Below are positions 47,814 to 56,866 of a DNA stretch of 64,000 bases, piece by piece. The DNA is from Azospirillum fermentarium (lineage in GTDB: Bacteria > Pseudomonadota > Alphaproteobacteria > Azospirillales > Azospirillaceae): assembly GCF_025961205.1 (NCBI RefSeq), contig NZ_JAOQNH010000001.1, forward strand, positions 706,001-770,000, written 5' to 3'. Every line of letters starts with the position of its first letter. Positions within the stretch are counted from its first letter, which is position 1. The translations under genes were made by a program, and so were the position numbers. The notes beneath the pieces were generated by a model. That model did no database searches. It saw only the letters and a list, made by a program, of their open reading frames with translations, and was not told the origin of the DNA.

Positions 47814-49106
47814 ATGACCCAACCGCTCAACACCGGCAAGATCGTCTTTCTCGGGGCCGGCAGCGCTGCCTTCGGCCTCAGCATGTACAAGGACATGTTC
47901 ACCTGCGGCGAGCTGGCCGGGTCCACCGTCGTGCTGGTGGACACCAACGCCGAAGCTCTGGAGCGCATGACCGCCCTGGCCCGGCGGATGAACGCCGTGT
48001 CGGGGGCCGGCATCACCATCGAACACACCACCGACCGCCGGGCGGCGCTGCCGGGGGCGGATTTCGTGGTGAACGCGGTGGCCATCGACCGCAACCGCCT
48101 GTGGAGGCTGGATTTCGAGGTGCCGAAGAAGCACGGCGTGCGCCACACGCTGGGGGAAAACGGCGGCCCCGGCGGGCTGTTCTTCACCCTGCGCACCCTG
48201 CCGCTGATCTTCGACATCGCCCGCGACATTCACGAGCTGTGCCCCAACGCCCTGTTCATCAACCTGTCCAACCCGGAAAGCCGGGTGGTGTTGGCGCTCA
48301 GCCGTTACAGCCCGATCCGGTCCATGGGCATGTGCCACGGCATCTTCCTGGCCCGCTGGTTCATCTGCCAGATCCTGGGCATGGCGGAAAAGGACGTGGA
48401 TTGCTGGGGGGCGGGCCTCAACCATTTCCAATGGCTGCTGCACATCCGCGACCGCGCCACGGGCCGCGACCTCTATCCCCTGCTGCGGGAGCGGGAGAAG
48501 GACCATGACCCGGCCTTCACGCCGCTGACGCGCAAGCTGTTCCGCAGCTTCGGCCTGTGGCCCACCTGCTCCGACGACCACACGGGCGAATACCTGCCCT
48601 ATGGCTGGGAAGGGGGCGAGCACGGCTTCAACTTCGAACAGGACGCCCGCGACCGGGCCGGGCTGATGGGCCACATGGACCGGGTGATCCGCGAAGAGAT
48701 CCCGGTGCCGGAGGACTGGCTGCAGCCCTCGTGGGGCGACCGGGCCATCCACGTCATCACCGGCATCCTGCAGAACAGCAAGCGCTTCGTGGAATCGGGC
48801 GTGGTCTGCAACCGCGGCACCATCCCCAACCTGCCGGCCGATCTGGCGGTGGAGGTGCCGGTCATCGCCGATGCCGCCGGGGTGCACCCGGTGTCGCTGG
48901 GGCCGCTGCCCGACGCCTGCGCCCGGCTGCTGACGGTCCAGGCCGGGGTGCAGCAGATGGCGGTGGAAGCCGCGGTGCATGGATCGAAGGAGATGGCGCT
49001 TCAGGCGCTGCTGCTCGATCCGGTGATCAATTCCACCGACGCCGCCGTCCACATCCTGGACGAGCTGTGGGAGATCAACCGCCCCTACATCCGCCCCTGC
49101 ATCTGA
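47814..49106 (+). CDS. Glycoside hydrolase family 4 (alpha-galactosidase / 6-phospho-glycosidase type)
   Basis: 430 residues. Family 4 uses NAD+ and a metal, unlike GH1. [15 protein letters not shown] is the NAD+ loop. [10 protein letters not shown], the metal-binding Cys-His pair in [12 protein letters not shown], and AGLNHFQW are family hallmarks. The DLGGPGG-type pocket reads [10 protein letters not shown]. The subset with no clear phosphate-binding signature resembles alpha-galactosidase (MelA) and alpha-glucuronidase, so specificity is open. The ATG at 47814 has AAGGGGGGC upstream. The upstream frame at 47766 is less likely. Confidence 0.88.
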   Translation: MTQPLNTGKIVFLGAGSAAFGLSMYKDMFTCGELAGSTVVLVDTNAEALERMTALARRMNAVSGAGITIEHTTDRRAALPGADFVVNAVAIDRNRLWRLDFEVPKKHGVRHTLGENGGPGGLFFTLRTLPLIFDIARDIHELCPNALFINLSNPESRVVLALSRYSPIRSMGMCHGIFLARWFICQILGMAEKDVDCWGAGLNHFQWLLHIRDRATGRDLYPLLREREKDHDPAFTPLTRKLFRSFGLWPTCSDDHTGEYLPYGWEGGEHGFNFEQDARDRAGLMGHMDRVIREEIPVPEDWLQPSWGDRAIHVITGILQNSKRFVESGVVCNRGTIPNLPADLAVEVPVIADAAGVHPVSLGPLPDACARLLTVQAGVQQMAVEAAVHGSKEMALQALLLDPVINSTDAAVHILDELWEINRPYIRPCI

Positions 49107-49264
49107 GTGAGCAACGGGGCCAAGGCCGCCAGCAGCACCGCCCAGGCTGCCGGCGGCTTTTCCTTTTTGCGCCGCGGGGCCGGGGGTGGGGGCGGGGCAT
49201 CGCGCGCCGGCTCGGGCAGGCGGGCGGCCAGGGTGGTGACGGTGGTCAGGGCATCGAACAGCAT
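49085..49264 (-). CDS. Small hypothetical protein (59 aa), convergent with GH4
   Basis: A 60-codon frame on the minus strand starts with ATG at 49264 and ends with TAG at 49085, overlapping the GH4 3' end by 22 bases. It encodes [19 protein letters not shown], a Pro-rich and Lys/Arg-rich middle, then a hydrophobic [15 protein letters not shown] segment. The amphipathic start and hydrophobic end resemble small membrane proteins. No family was recognised and coding is uncertain. Confidence 0.4.
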   Translation of the reverse strand: MLFDALTTVTTLAARLPEPARDAPPPPPAPRRKKEKPPAAWAVLLAALAPLLTQMQGRM

Positions 49265-49451
49265 GGCCGTTTTCCGTGAACCAAGAGGGTCGGGTCGGCC
49301 CAGGCTGCCGCTGCCGGCGGATTTTTTGAAACGAATAGGGCTAATGCACTTATCACGGGGCGTGATGAGGCTTTGCCGTCACGGATCCGCCCGCCGGCCT
49401 TGACCGGGGATGGGACGCTCCCCTTGCCGTCCCCCGGCGGGTCTGGCAAGA

Positions 49452-50327
49452 ATGGCGGCCATGCCGGCCAATCTCGACACCGATCTTTTGCGGGCCTTCG
49501 TCGCCGTCGCCGAGACGCGCAGCTTCACCCGTGCGGCCGATGCCCTGTACCGCACCCAAAGCGCCGTCAGCCAGCAGATCCGCCGGCTGGAGGAGACGCT
49601 GGGCTGCCGCGTGTTCGCCCGCGACACCCGCGGCGTGCGCCTGACGGGGGAGGGGGAGACGCTGCTGGCCTATGCCCGGCGCATGCTGTCGCTCAACGAC
49701 GAGGTGATGGCCAATCTCGGCACCGGCCGGGCGCCGCAGCGGCCCCTGCGGCTGGGCACCCCCGACGATTACGCCTATCTGCTGCTGCCCCCCGTCCTGG
49801 CCCGCTTCGCCGCCAGCCACCCGCACCAGCCGGTGGAGGTGGTGTGCGACAATTCCAACGACCTTGCCCTTGCGGTGGAGGAGGGGGCCTATGACCTGGC
49901 CCTCATCACCCGCCCGGTGATGGACGGGGTGGCCGGCGACGGCATCCGCGTGCGGCGGGAACAGCTCGTGTGGACCGCCGCCCCGTCGGCCACCGGTCTG
50001 AGCGCCGCCGATCCCCTGCCGCTGGCGGTGTTCCCCGAGGGGTGCGTGTGCCGCAGCACCACCATCGCCGCGCTCGCCGCCGCCGGGCGGGCGTGGCGCC
50101 CGGCCTTCATCTCCGACAGCGTGGTCGCCATCCACGGCGCCGTGCTGGGCGGGGTGGCGCTGACGCCGCTGGAAGCCTGCACCGTGCCCCCCGGCCTGCT
50201 GGTGCTGGGGGACGACTGCGGCCTGCCGCCGCTGCCGCCGGTGGACATCGTGCTGCTGGGGCTGGACGTGGCGCCGCCGCCGGCCCGCGCGCTGGGCGAA
50301 ACCCTGCTGGCGGTGCTGGCGGCATGA
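49452..50327 (+). CDS. LysR family transcriptional regulator
   Basis: 291 residues. The N-terminal helix-turn-helix is TDLLRAFVAVAETRSFTRAADALYRTQSAVSQQIRRLEETLGCRVF. The remainder is the substrate-binding fold (LRLGTPDDYAYLLLPPVLARFAA; CDNSNDLALAVEEGAYDLALIT), with LGGVALTPLEAC near the end. The effector and targets are unknown. It overlaps the next gene by four bases (ATGA). ATG 49452 and 49461 are both possible; the first adds MAA. Confidence 0.88.
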   Translation: MAAMPANLDTDLLRAFVAVAETRSFTRAADALYRTQSAVSQQIRRLEETLGCRVFARDTRGVRLTGEGETLLAYARRMLSLNDEVMANLGTGRAPQRPLRLGTPDDYAYLLLPPVLARFAASHPHQPVEVVCDNSNDLALAVEEGAYDLALITRPVMDGVAGDGIRVRREQLVWTAAPSATGLSAADPLPLAVFPEGCVCRSTTIAALAAAGRAWRPAFISDSVVAIHGAVLGGVALTPLEACTVPPGLLVLGDDCGLPPLPPVDIVLLGLDVAPPPARALGETLLAVLAA

Positions 50328-51295
50328 GCGTCCGGCCGTGTCATGCGCTGGCCGCCGCCGTGCTGGCCGCAACCCTGGCCGCTGCCGCGGTGCCGGTGCG
50401 GGCGGAAAGCCCGGCGTCCATCAACGCGCCCATCGAAGGGGAGGCGGTGCTGAACCGCGACGTGGAGGTGCGCATCCTCCCCCGCGAGGATTCGCGCATC
50501 ATCATGACGCTGAAGGAGGGCAAGCACCTCAACGCCCTCGACACCCCCCGCGGCACCACCTGGACCAAGGTCGCCATCGGCGGCCAGCCCATCGGCTACG
50601 TGCCGTGGGACGCGCTGGACCCCGCCTTCGTCATCGCCGGCGTGGAGAAGGAGGAAAAGGCCGAGCAGCGCCGCGCCGCCGCCGCCGACAAGACGGTGGG
50701 GAAGGAGACGGGCAAGGACGGCCCCGCCACCAGCGCCACCACCGGCGCGCTGGTGCCGCTGGACGCCTGGACCCGTGCGGTGTCCAGCAACGGCGGGGCG
50801 GGAATGCCGGTGCGCGGCTACATGGTCGCCACCCGCACCACAAAGGCCACCCTGCCCAGCGTGGAGAAGAAGAAGCCCACGGTGACGCTGAACAAGGGGG
50901 ATGTGGCGGGGTTCCTGGGATTCTCGTCGGGGCAGGTGGATCTGATCGTTCCGGGGGTGGGCACGGCGTCGGCCCCGGCGGCGGGCCTGATGGGGGTGGC
51001 GTCGGCCTATCCCCAGCGCACCCTGCCGCCCATGGAAAAGGGGCCGCAGGTCGCCATCCGCATCGGCGAATATCCCACGTACGAAGAGGCGCTGAACGCC
51101 TGGAACGAGTTCGTGGCCGGTCCGGGGCTGCAGTTCCGCGACGTGCCGCCCATGGTCTGGCCGCGGGTGTCGGGCCGCACGGTCAGCTTCGCCACCGGCA
51201 TCGGCCCCTTTACCCGCGCCCAGACCGGCACCGCGTGCGCCGAACTGGCCAAGCGGGGCCGCGGCTGCACCCTGATGCCGCTCACCACGTTCTGA
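50324..51295 (+). CDS. Exported protein with SH3-like N-terminal and SPOR-like C-terminal domain
   Basis: 323 residues with a signal peptide (HALAAAVLAATLAAAAVPVRAES). Residues 35-105 resemble a bacterial SH3 domain (VEVRILPREDSRIIMTLKEGKHLNALDT..TTWTKVAIGGQPIGYVPWDAL). The C-terminal 75 residues have a SPOR-like pattern (QVAIRIGEYPTYEEALNAWNEF...CAELAKRGRGCTLMPLTTF). A basic/acidic linker rich in Glu and Lys connects them. A role in envelope or peptidoglycan binding is inferred. It overlaps lysR. Confidence 0.7.
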   Translation: MSVRPCHALAAAVLAATLAAAAVPVRAESPASINAPIEGEAVLNRDVEVRILPREDSRIIMTLKEGKHLNALDTPRGTTWTKVAIGGQPIGYVPWDALDPAFVIAGVEKEEKAEQRRAAAADKTVGKETGKDGPATSATTGALVPLDAWTRAVSSNGGAGMPVRGYMVATRTTKATLPSVEKKKPTVTLNKGDVAGFLGFSSGQVDLIVPGVGTASAPAAGLMGVASAYPQRTLPPMEKGPQVAIRIGEYPTYEEALNAWNEFVAGPGLQFRDVPPMVWPRVSGRTVSFATGIGPFTRAQTGTACAELAKRGRGCTLMPLTTF

Positions 51296-51589
51296 CCGGC
51301 ATTTCATTCAGACACTGAAATATTTTGAAGTGATGGTATCGCCCGATGATATTTGGCGATGGCTCTATTGCATTCGGTTTGTGTTGAGATATCTTTGATG
51401 CCGTGCAAGCCCCCCTGATCAGGGGTATATTGCTAAGCAGCATTTGGAAAAATTGCATGTAATCTGAATATCCCCTACTCATAGGGTGACATTTTTCCCT
51501 TTTGTTTTTGTTTTTTCTTTTAAGAAATAAAATTTCGACCTGACGGGATTCTCGGTCGGGGCAGGATCGGAAAAAGGGTAGAGGGGGCA

Positions 51590-53116
51590 ATGATGTTCTT
51601 CAGGCGGGGTAACGAGGAGCAGAGCGCCAACGACCGGGAGTTGCTGGATCTGTTGGGGCATAACGCCGGCGTTGGCCTTTGGGATGCCCGGTTGTTTGAT
51701 GGCGATCCGGCGCATCCCAAAAGCGAATGGCGCTGGTCGGACGAGTTCCGCCGGCTGGCCGGGTTCGAACGCGGCGACACCCAGGGCTTTCCCAATGTGA
51801 TGGCGTCATGGTCCGACCGGCTTCATCCCGAGGATGCGAAGCCGACCTTCGATGCGTTCAGCGCCTGTCTGGCCGACCGCACCGGGCGCTACCAGTACGA
51901 TGTCACCTACCGCCTGCGGGTCAAGGATGGGTCGTACCGCTGGTTCCGCGCGGTCGGCGGCGTGGCGCGCAACGCCAGCGGGGTGGCCCACCGGGCCTGC
52001 GGCGCCCTGATCGACGTGGACAAGGAAAGGAACGAGGCGGAAGGGGCGGCTCTGCTGGCCGTCTATGCCGGGGTCGGGCTGTGGGATGCGCGGCTTCACA
52101 ACGCCGATCCCATGCACCCGAAGAGCATCTGGCATTGGTCGGACGAGTTCCGCCGGCTGCTGGGGTTTTCCCACGGCGACACCCAGGGGTTCCCCAATGT
52201 GGTGGGATCGTGGGCCGACCGCCTGCACCCGGACGACGCCCCGCCTACCTTCCAGGCGTTCGGCGCGTGCCTGAACGACCGGACGGGCCGGGTGGGGTAT
52301 GACGTCACCTACCGCCTGCGGGTGCGGGACGGGTCGTACCGCTGGTTCCGCGCCATCGGCGGTGTTGCCCGCGATGCCAACGGCACGGCGCTGCGGGCCT
52401 GCGGCTCGCTGATCGACATCCACGCGCAAAAGGAGGCGGAGGAGAACCGCCAGCAGGCCGAAGCCCAGCGGCGCAAGGACATCAACCAGCTCACCACCAC
52501 GCTGGAGGCCGACGTGTCCGCCGTCGCGCAAGGGGCCACCGGCACCGCCCAGACCGTCGCCTCCGCCGCCGAGCAACTGGCCTCGTCCATCAGCGAAATC
52601 AGCCACCGGGTGAACGATTCCGCCCATGCCTCCGCCGCCGCCTCGGCGGAAGCGGAACGCACCAACACCACGGTGCAGGCCCTGGTCGTCGCCGCCGACC
52701 GCATCGGCGAGGTGGTGCAGCTCATCAATTCCATCGCCGCCCAGACCAACCTTCTGGCGCTGAACGCCACCATCGAGGCGGCCCGCGCGGGGGAGGCCGG
52801 CAAGGGCTTCGCCGTGGTCGCCAACGAGGTGAAGACCCTGGCGAAACAGACCGCCAACGCCACCGAGGACATCACCGCCCAGGTGTCGGCGGTGCAGGAG
52901 GAGGCGAAGAACGCCGTCGCCGCCATCAAGACCATCGGCGAGGTGATCCGCAAGGTGGGCGAAATCTCCTCCGCCATCTCCGCCGCGGTGACGGAGCAGG
53001 ACGCGGCGACGCGGGAAATCGCCTCCAGCGTTCAGCAGGTGGTGATCGAGACGCAAAAGGTGTCGGGCATCATCAACGAGACCGCGGGGAAGTTGCGGCG
53101 GTCCGGCTCGGCGTGA
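51590..53116 (+). CDS. Cytosolic chemoreceptor with two tandem PAS domains
   Basis: 508 residues without a membrane helix. Two tandem PAS_3-type repeats of about 130 residues occur (residues 20-145 and 155-280). They share nearly identical segments such as [17 protein letters not shown] and [20 protein letters not shown] signalling domain follows, with [38 protein letters not shown]. The PAS pair probably came from a duplication. The ATG has GAGGGGG 4-10 bases upstream. The preceding gap (51296-51589) is AT-rich with a CCCCTGATCAGGGG palindrome. Confidence 0.9.
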   Translation: MMFFRRGNEEQSANDRELLDLLGHNAGVGLWDARLFDGDPAHPKSEWRWSDEFRRLAGFERGDTQGFPNVMASWSDRLHPEDAKPTFDAFSACLADRTGRYQYDVTYRLRVKDGSYRWFRAVGGVARNASGVAHRACGALIDVDKERNEAEGAALLAVYAGVGLWDARLHNADPMHPKSIWHWSDEFRRLLGFSHGDTQGFPNVVGSWADRLHPDDAPPTFQAFGACLNDRTGRVGYDVTYRLRVRDGSYRWFRAIGGVARDANGTALRACGSLIDIHAQKEAEENRQQAEAQRRKDINQLTTTLEADVSAVAQGATGTAQTVASAAEQLASSISEISHRVNDSAHASAAASAEAERTNTTVQALVVAADRIGEVVQLINSIAAQTNLLALNATIEAARAGEAGKGFAVVANEVKTLAKQTANATEDITAQVSAVQEEAKNAVAAIKTIGEVIRKVGEISSAISAAVTEQDAATREIASSVQQVVIETQKVSGIINETAGKLRRSGSA

Positions 53117-53256
53117 CCGTCCCGCGGGGGCCGGGACCGGCATCCGGTGGAAAACGGGGCGGGGGCGCTCCGTTTTTCCTGCGGAAAGGTCGAATATTCG
53201 TGCATGCCGTGTTAGCGTTGCGCCTGTGAAGCGGCCGGCGGGACCGCCAGAGCGGG

Positions 53257-54861
53257 ATGGGGACGATGAACGGCGACGACGACCTTCTGTTTCTTGACGA
53301 TCACGATCCGGCGCAGGACCGGCCGCCCGCCTATCCGGCGCCGCGCTGGAAGATGCTGATCGTGGACGACGAGCCGGAGGTTCACTCCATCACCAAGCTC
53401 GTCCTGGCCGATTTCGAGTACAAGGGGCGCCCGGCTCATTTCATCTCCGCCTATTCCGCGGCGGAGGCCCGCGCCATCCTGGCCCGCGAGGATGACATCG
53501 CCATCATCCTGCTGGACGTGGTGATGGAAACCGACGACGCCGGGCTGAAGCTGGTGCACCACATCCGCGAGGAGCTGCGCAACCGCCACGTGCGCATCAT
53601 CCTGCGCACCGGCCAGCCGGGGCAGGCGCCGGAACGGGCGGTGATCCTCGACTACGACATCAACGACTACAAGGCCAAGACGCAGTTGACCGCCCAGCAG
53701 CTCTTCACCACCACGGTGGCGGCGCTGCGGTCGTACGAGGACATCACGGCGCTGGAAACCAACCGCCGCGGCCTGGAAAAGATTATCGAGGCGTCGTCGT
53801 CGCTGTTCAAGGCGCGGTCGATGAAGCTGTTCGCCGCCGGGGTTCTGACCCAGCTTTCGGCGATCCTGGGGGTGGGGCCGGATGCCATCCTGTGCGTTCA
53901 GCGCGGGTCGGTGATCGGCGGCACCCGCGACGGCCTCTATGTGCTGGCCGGGTCGGGGCGGTTCGAGTCGCTGATCAACGAACCGGCGCTCGACCACATC
54001 GACGAGCCGGTGATGGCGTCGGTGGTGCGGTGCCTGGAAACCCATGCGAACATCTATGAACCCGATCACTGCACGCTCTACATCCGCACCCCCAACGACC
54101 GGGAGAACGTGGTCTATCTGCGCTCCGACCGTCCTCTGTCCGACCTGGACCGGCGACTGATCGAGGTGTTCTGCGGCAAAATCTCGGTGGGGTTCGACAA
54201 TCTCTACGCCTTCGAACAACTGCGCCGCGCGCAGGAAGGGACGCTGCTGCTGCTGGCCGAGATGGCCGAGCGCCACGACGCCCCGTCCCCCGCGCCCGTC
54301 CCGGCGGCAGGGCGCGGCGAACCCACCCTGCGCATCGCCGCGGTGACCGAGACCATCGCCCGCCACATGGCGGAGACGGGCGGGCACCCGGACCTGGACA
54401 CCGGCATGGTGGAAACCATCGGTCTGGCGGCGATCATGCACGACGTGGGCAACGCCGCGGTGGACCCGGCGGTGCTGGAGAAGCCGGGCCTGTTCACCGA
54501 GGACGAGCGCAAGGCCATGCGCGCCCACGTCAACCACGGCTGGCGCCTGCTGGAGCGGGCGGCCCATCTGGCGGAAAGCCGCACCTATCTGCATCTGGCG
54601 GTGGACATCGCACGCCACCATCACGAGAACTGGGACGGCACCGGTTACCCCGAGGGGCTGGCGGGCGCCGATATTCCGCTGGCCGCCCGCATCGTGGCGG
54701 TGGCCGATGCGTACGACGCCATGACCTCTCCCCGTCCGCACCGTCCGGCGCTGGGCCACGATCAGGCGATGGCCGAGCTGCGCGCCCAGGCCGGCGCCCG
54801 TTTCGATCCCGCCGTGATCGCCGCCTTCCTGGCGGTGGAGGAAACGGTCAGGGAATTCTGA
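53257..54861 (+). CDS. Response regulator with DUF3369 and C-terminal HD-GYP phosphodiesterase domain
   Basis: 534 residues. A REC domain at about 30-160 has the phospho-acceptor Asp in IILLDVVME. DUF3369 follows (residues 180-330, with ILCVQRGS). The C-terminal HD-GYP has HDVGNAAVDPAVLEKPGLF, HHHENWDGTGYPEGL and VADAYDAMTSPRPHR. The HD and GYP motifs are intact, so c-di-GMP hydrolysis is likely. It may balance the CZB diguanylate cyclase at 18351. Starts at 53257 or 53266 are both possible. No histidine kinase is adjacent. Confidence 0.9.
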   Translation: MGTMNGDDDLLFLDDHDPAQDRPPAYPAPRWKMLIVDDEPEVHSITKLVLADFEYKGRPAHFISAYSAAEARAILAREDDIAIILLDVVMETDDAGLKLVHHIREELRNRHVRIILRTGQPGQAPERAVILDYDINDYKAKTQLTAQQLFTTTVAALRSYEDITALETNRRGLEKIIEASSSLFKARSMKLFAAGVLTQLSAILGVGPDAILCVQRGSVIGGTRDGLYVLAGSGRFESLINEPALDHIDEPVMASVVRCLETHANIYEPDHCTLYIRTPNDRENVVYLRSDRPLSDLDRRLIEVFCGKISVGFDNLYAFEQLRRAQEGTLLLLAEMAERHDAPSPAPVPAAGRGEPTLRIAAVTETIARHMAETGGHPDLDTGMVETIGLAAIMHDVGNAAVDPAVLEKPGLFTEDERKAMRAHVNHGWRLLERAAHLAESRTYLHLAVDIARHHHENWDGTGYPEGLAGADIPLAARIVAVADAYDAMTSPRPHRPALGHDQAMAELRAQAGARFDPAVIAAFLAVEETVREF

Positions 54862-54900
54862 TAAAGCCTGACGGGTCCGGGGCGGCGGCCCCGTTGACCC

Positions 54901-56454
54901 CTACCGCGTCTCGAACCGCGGCGGCTGCAGGCTGGACCGGCAGGCGATGACCCGCGCCGGATCCGGCTGCTCGATGAACGCGCCCGCCGTCTCCAGCGCG
55001 CAGCCATCCGTCGCCGTCACCCCGTGGCCTGCGGCGCGGAACACCAGATGGCGGCTGTTGGGCAGGGTGGCGGCGGCGCGTTCCCCCCATTCCGGCGGCG
55101 TCACCGGGTCATAGGCGCCGGACAGCAGCAGCACCGGCACGGTGCTGGCCACGGGCAGGCGCTCGGCGGCGTCCTGCACCCCGGCGGGCCACAGGGCGCA
55201 GACCCGCTGGCCGGTGTCGCCGGCCCCGGCGGACCCATAGGGGGCCCAGCGCTGGCGGTTGGTGGCCACGCGCGCCGGGTCCGCCGGGTTGACGGTTTCG
55301 CGGCATTCCACGGAAAAGGCCATGCCCTCCGCCGTGTCGGGGTCGCCGATGGCCAGCGGCGGCGCGTCGCGGGCCAGCCGTTCGGGCCGCCCGCGGGTGG
55401 CGCGGTCCAGCGCCAGGGGCAGGCGGGCCAGGCTGTCGCCCTCGGCCATCAGCTCCAGCGTCGCGGTCAGCAGGCGGCGCCCGTCCAGCATCATGGTGCG
55501 GGGCACCATGGAATCCCCGACGGCGACGGCCATGGGGGAACGGTTCAGGGCCGGCACCAGATCCAGCACCCGTTTTTCCAGGTTGGGGAAGGCGGCGCGG
55601 CAGGGCCGGCTGGCGGCGCAATCGTCGAACAGCCGCCGGAACGCGCGGTAGGACAGCCACGCTTCGTCCTCGCGCGCGTTGATGTCGGGGGGATAGACGG
55701 AATCGAGAACGGCGGCCCGCACCGTTGCGCCGTGGCGGCGCAGCAGCTCCAGCACGACGCGGGTGCCGTAGGAGACGGCCAGCAGATTGACCTTGCCCCC
55801 GCCGCGCCCGGCGGTGACGGCGCGGGCGAGATCGGCCAGATCGTCGGCGGCGGTGGGGGTGGAGAACTGGGCGAGATCGACGCCCGCGGCCTGAAGCCGC
55901 TGGGCGCAGGCGGTGAGGGCCGCCCGTTCCGCCGCCTCTTCCCCCTCCTTGGCATCGGGCTCCTTGGTATCGGGGGTGGTGGCGGAGCGCCCGGCAAGCG
56001 TGTCCAGCTCGGGGCAATTGGTCTCCGGCTCGGCCCGCCCGACGCCGCGGGGGTCGAACAGCACGATGTCGCGGGTGCGGCGCAGCGGGGCCAGGGCGTC
56101 CCACCACCCCTCCATCCGCTCTTCCGCCGGTTCGCCCACCCCGAAGACGGAGGCGCCGGGCCCCCCCTCCACATAGATCACCGGGTCGGGCTGGGGGGGA
56201 CCGTCGGTGGCGTGCAGGATGGCGACGGGCAGGTGCAGCATCCGCCCCTGGGGCCGGTCGCGGCGTTCGGGCACGGCGAGCGTGGCACAGGTGGCCTCTT
56301 CCCCCTCGGGCACCGAGAACCAGCAGGGGGCGGTGGTCAGCCGCGGGTCCGATGCGGGGGCGCCACGCGTTTCCGCCGCGGCTGCGGGCATGCCCGCGCC
56401 GACGGCAAACAACAGCAAGGCCGCACAAGCGGCAGGGCGGAACGCGGACAGCAC
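54901..56454 (-). CDS. Secreted alpha/beta hydrolase with TAP-like C-terminal domain
   Basis: 517 residues. A signal peptide, MLSAFRPAACAALLLFAVG, is recovered by starting at GTG 56454. VIYVEGGPGASVFG is the oxyanion loop. The nucleophile lies in VNLLAVSYGTRVV, the catalytic Asp in LLLSGAYDPVTPPEWG and His in FRAAGHGVTA. It resembles tripeptidyl aminopeptidase-type (TAP/SlpD) peptidases. Further in-frame codons upstream (to 56721) cross the tracrRNA gene and are not coding. Substrate unknown. Confidence 0.8.
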   Translation of the reverse strand: MLSAFRPAACAALLLFAVGAGMPAAAAETRGAPASDPRLTTAPCWFSVPEGEEATCATLAVPERRDRPQGRMLHLPVAILHATDGPPQPDPVIYVEGGPGASVFGVGEPAEERMEGWWDALAPLRRTRDIVLFDPRGVGRAEPETNCPELDTLAGRSATTPDTKEPDAKEGEEAAERAALTACAQRLQAAGVDLAQFSTPTAADDLADLARAVTAGRGGGKVNLLAVSYGTRVVLELLRRHGATVRAAVLDSVYPPDINAREDEAWLSYRAFRRLFDDCAASRPCRAAFPNLEKRVLDLVPALNRSPMAVAVGDSMVPRTMMLDGRRLLTATLELMAEGDSLARLPLALDRATRGRPERLARDAPPLAIGDPDTAEGMAFSVECRETVNPADPARVATNRQRWAPYGSAGAGDTGQRVCALWPAGVQDAAERLPVASTVPVLLLSGAYDPVTPPEWGERAAATLPNSRHLVFRAAGHGVTATDGCALETAGAFIEQPDPARVIACRSSLQPPRFETR

Positions 56455-56604
56455 GGGAGATCGCCAGACGCCAGGATCACGAAAGACGTCGGCTAAAGTG
56501 GCGGGATGGCCCCGCTTTGTCCAGGGAAACACACCGATGTGTTGCTGGAATGTCACTGCAACTGTTGCTGCGATGCAGCAAAGCTCAACAGCGGCCCGAT
56601 CCCC

Positions 56605-56721
56605 AAAAAGAACGCGGCGGGCCGAAGCCCGCCGCACATCTTGTGCCGTCAGGGGCGAACCCCTGCGACGTGTTAACAGAAGGACCCCGATCCCCCAGCG
56701 GCTAAGCAAGGAAATTGTCAT
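56605..56721 (-). ncRNA. tracrRNA of the type II-C CRISPR system
   Basis: Read on the minus strand, 56704-56682 is an exact 23-nt anti-repeat to the CRISPR repeat (TAGCCGCTGGGGGATCGGGG plus TCC). A bulge follows and TAAC (56675-56672) can pair with the repeat's 5' GUUG as the lower stem. Next come AGGGG/CCCCT (56650-56665), GCACA/TGTGC, and a 9-bp stem with a UUCG loop (56635-56614) followed by TTCTTTTT, an intrinsic terminator. A -35-like TTGACG (56759-56754) and -10-like TTCTAA (56734-56729) put the start near 56721. It is transcribed away from cas9. Ends are predictions. Confidence 0.88.
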
Positions 56722-56812
56722 TCCATTCTTAGAATTCCACGGAACCGGACACGCGTCAAGACTGCATCGAATGCTTTCGGTGCCGGGAATTCGGCGAGCA
56801 TGTTGCGATAAT

Positions 56813-56831
56813 ATTCTCTTTTAAAGAGAAT
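56813..56831. promoter_or_regulatory. Perfect palindrome upstream of cas9
   Basis: ATTCTCTTT-T-AAAGAGAAT is a perfect 9-bp inverted repeat in the short gap between the tracrRNA promoter and the cas9 ribosome-binding site (56853-56860). An AT-rich TAATATTC lies just before it. It could be a cas9 operator or part of its promoter. Confidence 0.5.
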
Positions 56832-56866
56832 GTTTTCCGAACGACCCGCTCTGGAGGAGGTCCACT

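Noticed and set aside
49107..49403. Plus-strand 98-codon frame after GH4
   Set aside because: Low-complexity Gly/Ala/Arg composition and no family pattern; the minus-strand 59-codon frame looks more coding-like.
56455..56721. N-terminal extension of the alpha/beta hydrolase through the tracrRNA locus
   Set aside because: The signal peptide starts at 56454, and the extension would translate the tracrRNA gene.
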